14,349 nt of DNA from Flavobacteriales bacterium UBA2426 (GTDB lineage Bacteria; Bacteroidota; Bacteroidia; Flavobacteriales_F; PHOS-HE28), in contig DDRC01000144.1 of NCBI GenBank assembly GCA_002342985.1, positions 1-14,349 of the forward strand, in the 5' to 3' direction. Made by a program: the position numbers and the translations under genes. The notes under the pieces were generated by a model. That model saw only the letters and a list, made by a program, of their open reading frames with translations. It had not been told where the DNA came from and did no database searches. Shown here one piece after another: positions 11,979-14,349 of this stretch (its first letter is position 1; each line of letters begins with the position of its first letter).

Positions 11979-14349
11979 ATGTCCATCACCTCCCTCCCCG
12001 ACCTCCTCTCCCTCTACCGCTCAGACGCCCGCGTCTCTCGCGTGGCCGATGCCCTGCGCGAGAAGGCCGCCCGCGTGCAGATCGCCGGCACCATCGGTTC
12101 GTCGCAAGCCTTCAATGCCAACGCCGTGATCGAACAGCGCGGCGGCGTGCATGTGTTCGTGCTCACCGACCGCGAGGAGGCTGCGTACTTCCTCAATGAC
12201 CTCGAAGCGCTGCGCGGGAAGGACAAGGACGGGCGCCATGCGAAGAAGGAGGAGGACCTGTTCTTCTACCCCGCACCCTCACGCTCGGCCTACGATCCCG
12301 AAGGACACCATGACGGCGAGCGGGTGACTCGCACGGAGGTGCTCGAGGCATTGATGAAGGTGAATAGTGAATGGCGAATGGCGAATGGCGCGGATGCGCA
12401 TTCCCCATTCACCAACTCCCATTCACCATTCACCAACAAACTCATCATCGTCACCTACCCCGATGCCCTCATCCCCCTCGTGATCGGCAAGGAGGAGATG
12501 GCGAAGAACACGCTCACCGTCAAGCGCAATGAGGAGTTGCCCATCGACACGCTCCAGGAATGGCTAGAGGAGACCGGCTTCGCCCGCGTGGAGTTCGTGT
12601 ACGAGCCGGGGCAGTACAGCATCCGCGGCGGCATCGTGGACGTGTTCAGCTACGGCAGCGACAAGCCCTACCGCATCGAGCTCTATGGCGACACCGTGGA
12701 GAGCGTGCGCCGATTCGACCCGCAGGACCAGCTTACCGTGGAGCGCCTGTCCGAGGCCGTGATCGTACCCGACCTGCAGGACGAGGATGCCGCACGCCAG
12801 CAGACCTTCTTCGCCCAATTGCCCGAAGACACCGTGCTCTGGCTACGCGACCTCCAGGCCATCGGCGATGCGGCCAAGAAGCAGCTGAAGCTCCTCGCCG
12901 AGTCCTACGAGCGACTTCCCGACAAGGACAAGCACCCCACCCCGGAAGAACTGCTCGCCACCGACACGGAGCTGATCAAGGGGACGCTGGGGTTCAGGAA
13001 GGTTTTCTGGGCTGCGGGCCATGGGCTGCGGGCCTCGGGCTCAAGCACGGTCGAGCCCGAGGCCCGTGGCCCACAGCCCGGGGCCATGAACTCGCAGCCC
13101 GGGGCCGAGCTCATCGACTTCCAACAACGCCCCCAACCCAGCTTCGCCAAGGAGTTCAAGGTGCTCAGCGGTGACCTGCACAACAAGCAGAACGCGGGCT
13201 ACACCAACCTCATCGCCTGCAACAGCGCGAAGCAGAGCGAACGCCTCTACGCCATCTTCAACGACATGGAGCACGAGGTGGCCTTCACGCCTCTTGTTCT
13301 GGATCTGCACGAGGGCTTCATCGACCCCGAGCTGAAGCTGGCGCTCTACACCGACCATCAGATCTTCGAACGCTACCACCGGTTCCGGCTGAAGGAGGGC
13401 TTCCGCAAGAACGCGCAGGCCCTCACGCTGAAGGAGCTTACCCAGCTCAAGCCCGGCGACCTGGTGGTGCACATCGACCACGGCATCGGCGTGTTCAGCG
13501 GCCTGGAGACCATCGACGCCGGCGGCAGCAAGCAGGAGGCCATCCGCCTGAAGTACCGCGATAACGACATCCTCTACGTGGGCATCCACAGCCTGCACCG
13601 CGTGAGCAAGTACAGCGGCGAGGAGGGCGGCAAGGCGCCCAACATCAGCAAGCTCGGCACACCCGCGTGGAAGAACCTGAAGGAGAAGACCAAGGCCAAG
13701 GTGAAGGCCCTCGCCTTCGACCTGATCAAGCTCTACGCGCAGCGCAAGAGCAAGCCGGGCTTCGCGTACCAGCCTGACAACTACCTGCAGCACGAGCTGG
13801 AGGCCAGCTTCATCTACGAGGACACGCCCGACCAGCTGAAGGCCACGCAGGACGTGAAGCGCGACATGGAGAAGCCCACGCCCATGGACCGACTGGTCTG
13901 CGGCGATGTGGGCTTCGGCAAGACGGAAGTGGCGATCCGCGCGGCGTTCAAGGCGGCGTGCGACGGCAAGCAGGTGGCGGTGCTCGTGCCCACCACCATC
14001 CTCGCGCTGCAGCACTGGAAGAGCTTCTCGGCGCGCATGAAGGGCCTGCCCGTGCGCGTGGACTACATCAACCGCTTCCGCAGCAGCGCGCAGCAGACAC
14101 AGATCCTCAAGGACCTCAAGGAAGGGAAGATCGACATCCTCATCGGCACGCACCGGCTGGTGAGCAAGGACGTGGTGTGGAAGGACCTCGGGCTGATGAT
14201 CATCGATGAGGAACAGAAGTTCGGCGTGAACGTGAAGGACAAGCTGAAGACCCTGCGCGCCACGGTGGACACGCTCACGCTCACCGCCACACCGATCCCG
14301 CGCACGCTGCAGTTCAGCCTCATGGGCGCACGCGACCTCAGCATCATCA
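11979..14349 (+). CDS. mfd: Transcription-repair coupling factor (Mfd), 3' end cut off by window
   Basis: ATP-driven DNA translocase that removes RNA polymerase stalled at lesions and recruits nucleotide excision repair. 790 codons are present with no stop and the rest lies beyond the window. The UvrB-like N-terminal module is seen in 'SQAFNANAV', 'DLFFYPAPSRSAYDPEG' and 'YEPGQYSIRGGIVDVFSYGSDKPYRIELYGD' (split: YEPGQYSIRGG, IVDVFSYGSDKPYRIELYGD). The polymerase-binding CarD-like domain starts at about 488 ('QLKPGDLVVHIDHGIGVFSG'). Walker A is GDVGFGKT (642-649) and Walker B is DEEQ (743-746), then 'TATPIPRTL'. The start at 11979 fits; an in-frame ATG at 11946 would add 11 residues. Residues 128-153 and 344-376 are encoded by heptamer-phased inverted repeats and look like insertions relative to ordinary Mfd. 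The frame stays open through both, so the gene is probably functional. Confidence 0.95.
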   Translation, partial: MSITSLPDLLSLYRSDARVSRVADALREKAARVQIAGTIGSSQAFNANAVIEQRGGVHVFVLTDREEAAYFLNDLEALRGKDKDGRHAKKEEDLFFYPAPSRSAYDPEGHHDGERVTRTEVLEALMKVNSEWRMANGADAHSPFTNSHSPFTNKLIIVTYPDALIPLVIGKEEMAKNTLTVKRNEELPIDTLQEWLEETGFARVEFVYEPGQYSIRGGIVDVFSYGSDKPYRIELYGDTVESVRRFDPQDQLTVERLSEAVIVPDLQDEDAARQQTFFAQLPEDTVLWLRDLQAIGDAAKKQLKLLAESYERLPDKDKHPTPEELLATDTELIKGTLGFRKVFWAAGHGLRASGSSTVEPEARGPQPGAMNSQPGAELIDFQQRPQPSFAKEFKVLSGDLHNKQNAGYTNLIACNSAKQSERLYAIFNDMEHEVAFTPLVLDLHEGFIDPELKLALYTDHQIFERYHRFRLKEGFRKNAQALTLKELTQLKPGDLVVHIDHGIGVFSGLETIDAGGSKQEAIRLKYRDNDILYVGIHSLHRVSKYSGEEGGKAPNISKLGTPAWKNLKEKTKAKVKALAFDLIKLYAQRKSKPGFAYQPDNYLQHELEASFIYEDTPDQLKATQDVKRDMEKPTPMDRLVCGDVGFGKTEVAIRAAFKAACDGKQVAVLVPTTILALQHWKSFSARMKGLPVRVDYINRFRSSAQQTQILKDLKEGKIDILIGTHRLVSKDVVWKDLGLMIIDEEQKFGVNVKDKLKTLRATVDTLTLTATPIPRTLQFSLMGARDLSII
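12360..12437 (+). repeat. Heptamer-phased inverted repeat inside mfd (element 1)
   Basis: Eleven contiguous 7-nt units fill 12360-12436: GTGAATA, GTGAATG, GCGAATG, GCGAATG, GCGCGGA, TGCGCAT, TCCCCAT, TCACCAA, CTCCCAT, TCACCAT, TCACCAA. The right half is largely the reverse complement of the left: outer arms 12360-12374 and 12419-12433 match at 14 of 15 positions. GAATGGC occurs three times in perfect tandem (12369-12389). The block spans 26 codons and encodes residues 128-153 of Mfd, with the peptide 'SPFTN' twice. It lies between the helix ending 'RTEVLEALMK' and the strand 'LIIVTYPDAL', normally joined by a short loop. Confidence 0.85.
13008..13106 (+). repeat. Heptamer-phased inverted repeat inside mfd (element 2)
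   Basis: From 13009 the sequence falls into 14 contiguous 7-nt units. Left units are GGGCTGC, GGGCCAT, GGGCTGC, GGGCCTC, GGGCTCA. Right units mostly end in GCC: TCGAGCC, CGAGGCC, CGTGGCC, CACAGCC, CGGGGCC, then ATGAACT, CGCAGCC, CGGGGCC. Positions 13010-13042 pair with 13053-13085 around a 10-nt loop: 27 of 33 pairs are Watson-Crick, 3 more are G-T, and the innermost 13 bp are perfect (GGGCCTCGGGCTC). TGGGCTGCGGGCC occurs twice in the left arm. CAGCCCGGGGCC occurs twice, 21 nt apart, giving a repeated QPGA. The block encodes Mfd residues 344-376, just before the conserved 'QRPQPSF' segment. Confidence 0.87.

Noticed and set aside
12360..13106. CRISPR array or tRNA/ncRNA gene in the repeat blocks
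   Set aside because: The units are 7 nt with no spacers, and both blocks are inside an open mfd frame. No cas genes or tRNA-like folds are present.
12360..13106. Frameshift or pseudogene in mfd caused by the repeats
   Set aside because: The frame was followed from 11979 through both blocks to Walker A (642-649) and DEEQ (743-746) without a stop or shift.

Overview
The window comes from a GC-rich genome whose gene content points to Bacteroidota, probably a high-GC Flavobacteriales-type lineage. The evidence is a TAnnTTTG-type -7 element ahead of mfd, weak ribosome binding sites, a class I fructose-1,6-bisphosphatase, the 'MKVFKFGGASVKD' type of monofunctional aspartate kinase, and an ABC/HlyD/TolC set whose sequences look like Bacteroidota families. 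This assignment is inferred from sequence style, not from a search.

Layout, left to right. (1) 16-858 (+): a glycerophosphodiester phosphodiesterase. (2) 859-976: an AT-rich island with two inverted repeats and a promoter-like motif, leading into a tightly packed six-gene cluster (+) from 977 to 7688: TetR-type regulator, ABC exporter subunit, HlyD-type adaptor, TolC-type outer-membrane channel, a small CutA1-like protein, and a secreted TPR-repeat protein. Junctions are 4-bp ATGA overlaps or gaps of 4 to 13 nt, so this looks like one operon building a self-regulated tripartite export machine across both membranes. The ABC subunit keeps Walker A, but its Q-loop, signature, Walker B/catalytic Glu, D-loop and H-loop are all substituted. 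(3) 7692-9436 (-): aspartate kinase, preceded in the same transcript by an SSAT-like GNAT acetyltransferase, facing the TPR gene with only 3 nt between stop codons. (4) 9526-10488 (+): fbp, transcribed divergently from the GNAT gene, with four tandem GATC-containing octamers directly before its start codon. (5) 10581-10958 (+): a small unrecognised protein. (6) 11105-11590 (-): an ECF sigma factor with no anti-sigma gene beside it. (7) 11591-11978: a 388-nt divergent intergenic region with a good -7 motif for mfd. (8) 11979 to the window end (+): mfd, the transcription-repair coupling factor, cut off by the window edge after the start of its translocase module.

The most unusual signal is inside mfd. 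Two stretches (12360-12437 and 13008-13106) are inverted repeats whose arms are built from contiguous 7-nt units, 11 heptads in one and 14 in the other. They use unrelated heptad sequences (GTGAATG/CATTCAC-type and GGGCTGC/GCAGCCC-type) but share the same architecture. Both keep the reading frame and add low-complexity peptides of about 26 and 33 residues at positions where Mfd proteins normally have short loops. They look like in-frame palindromic insertion elements, or products of a local heptamer-based expansion and template-switch process, inside an otherwise conserved DNA-repair gene.
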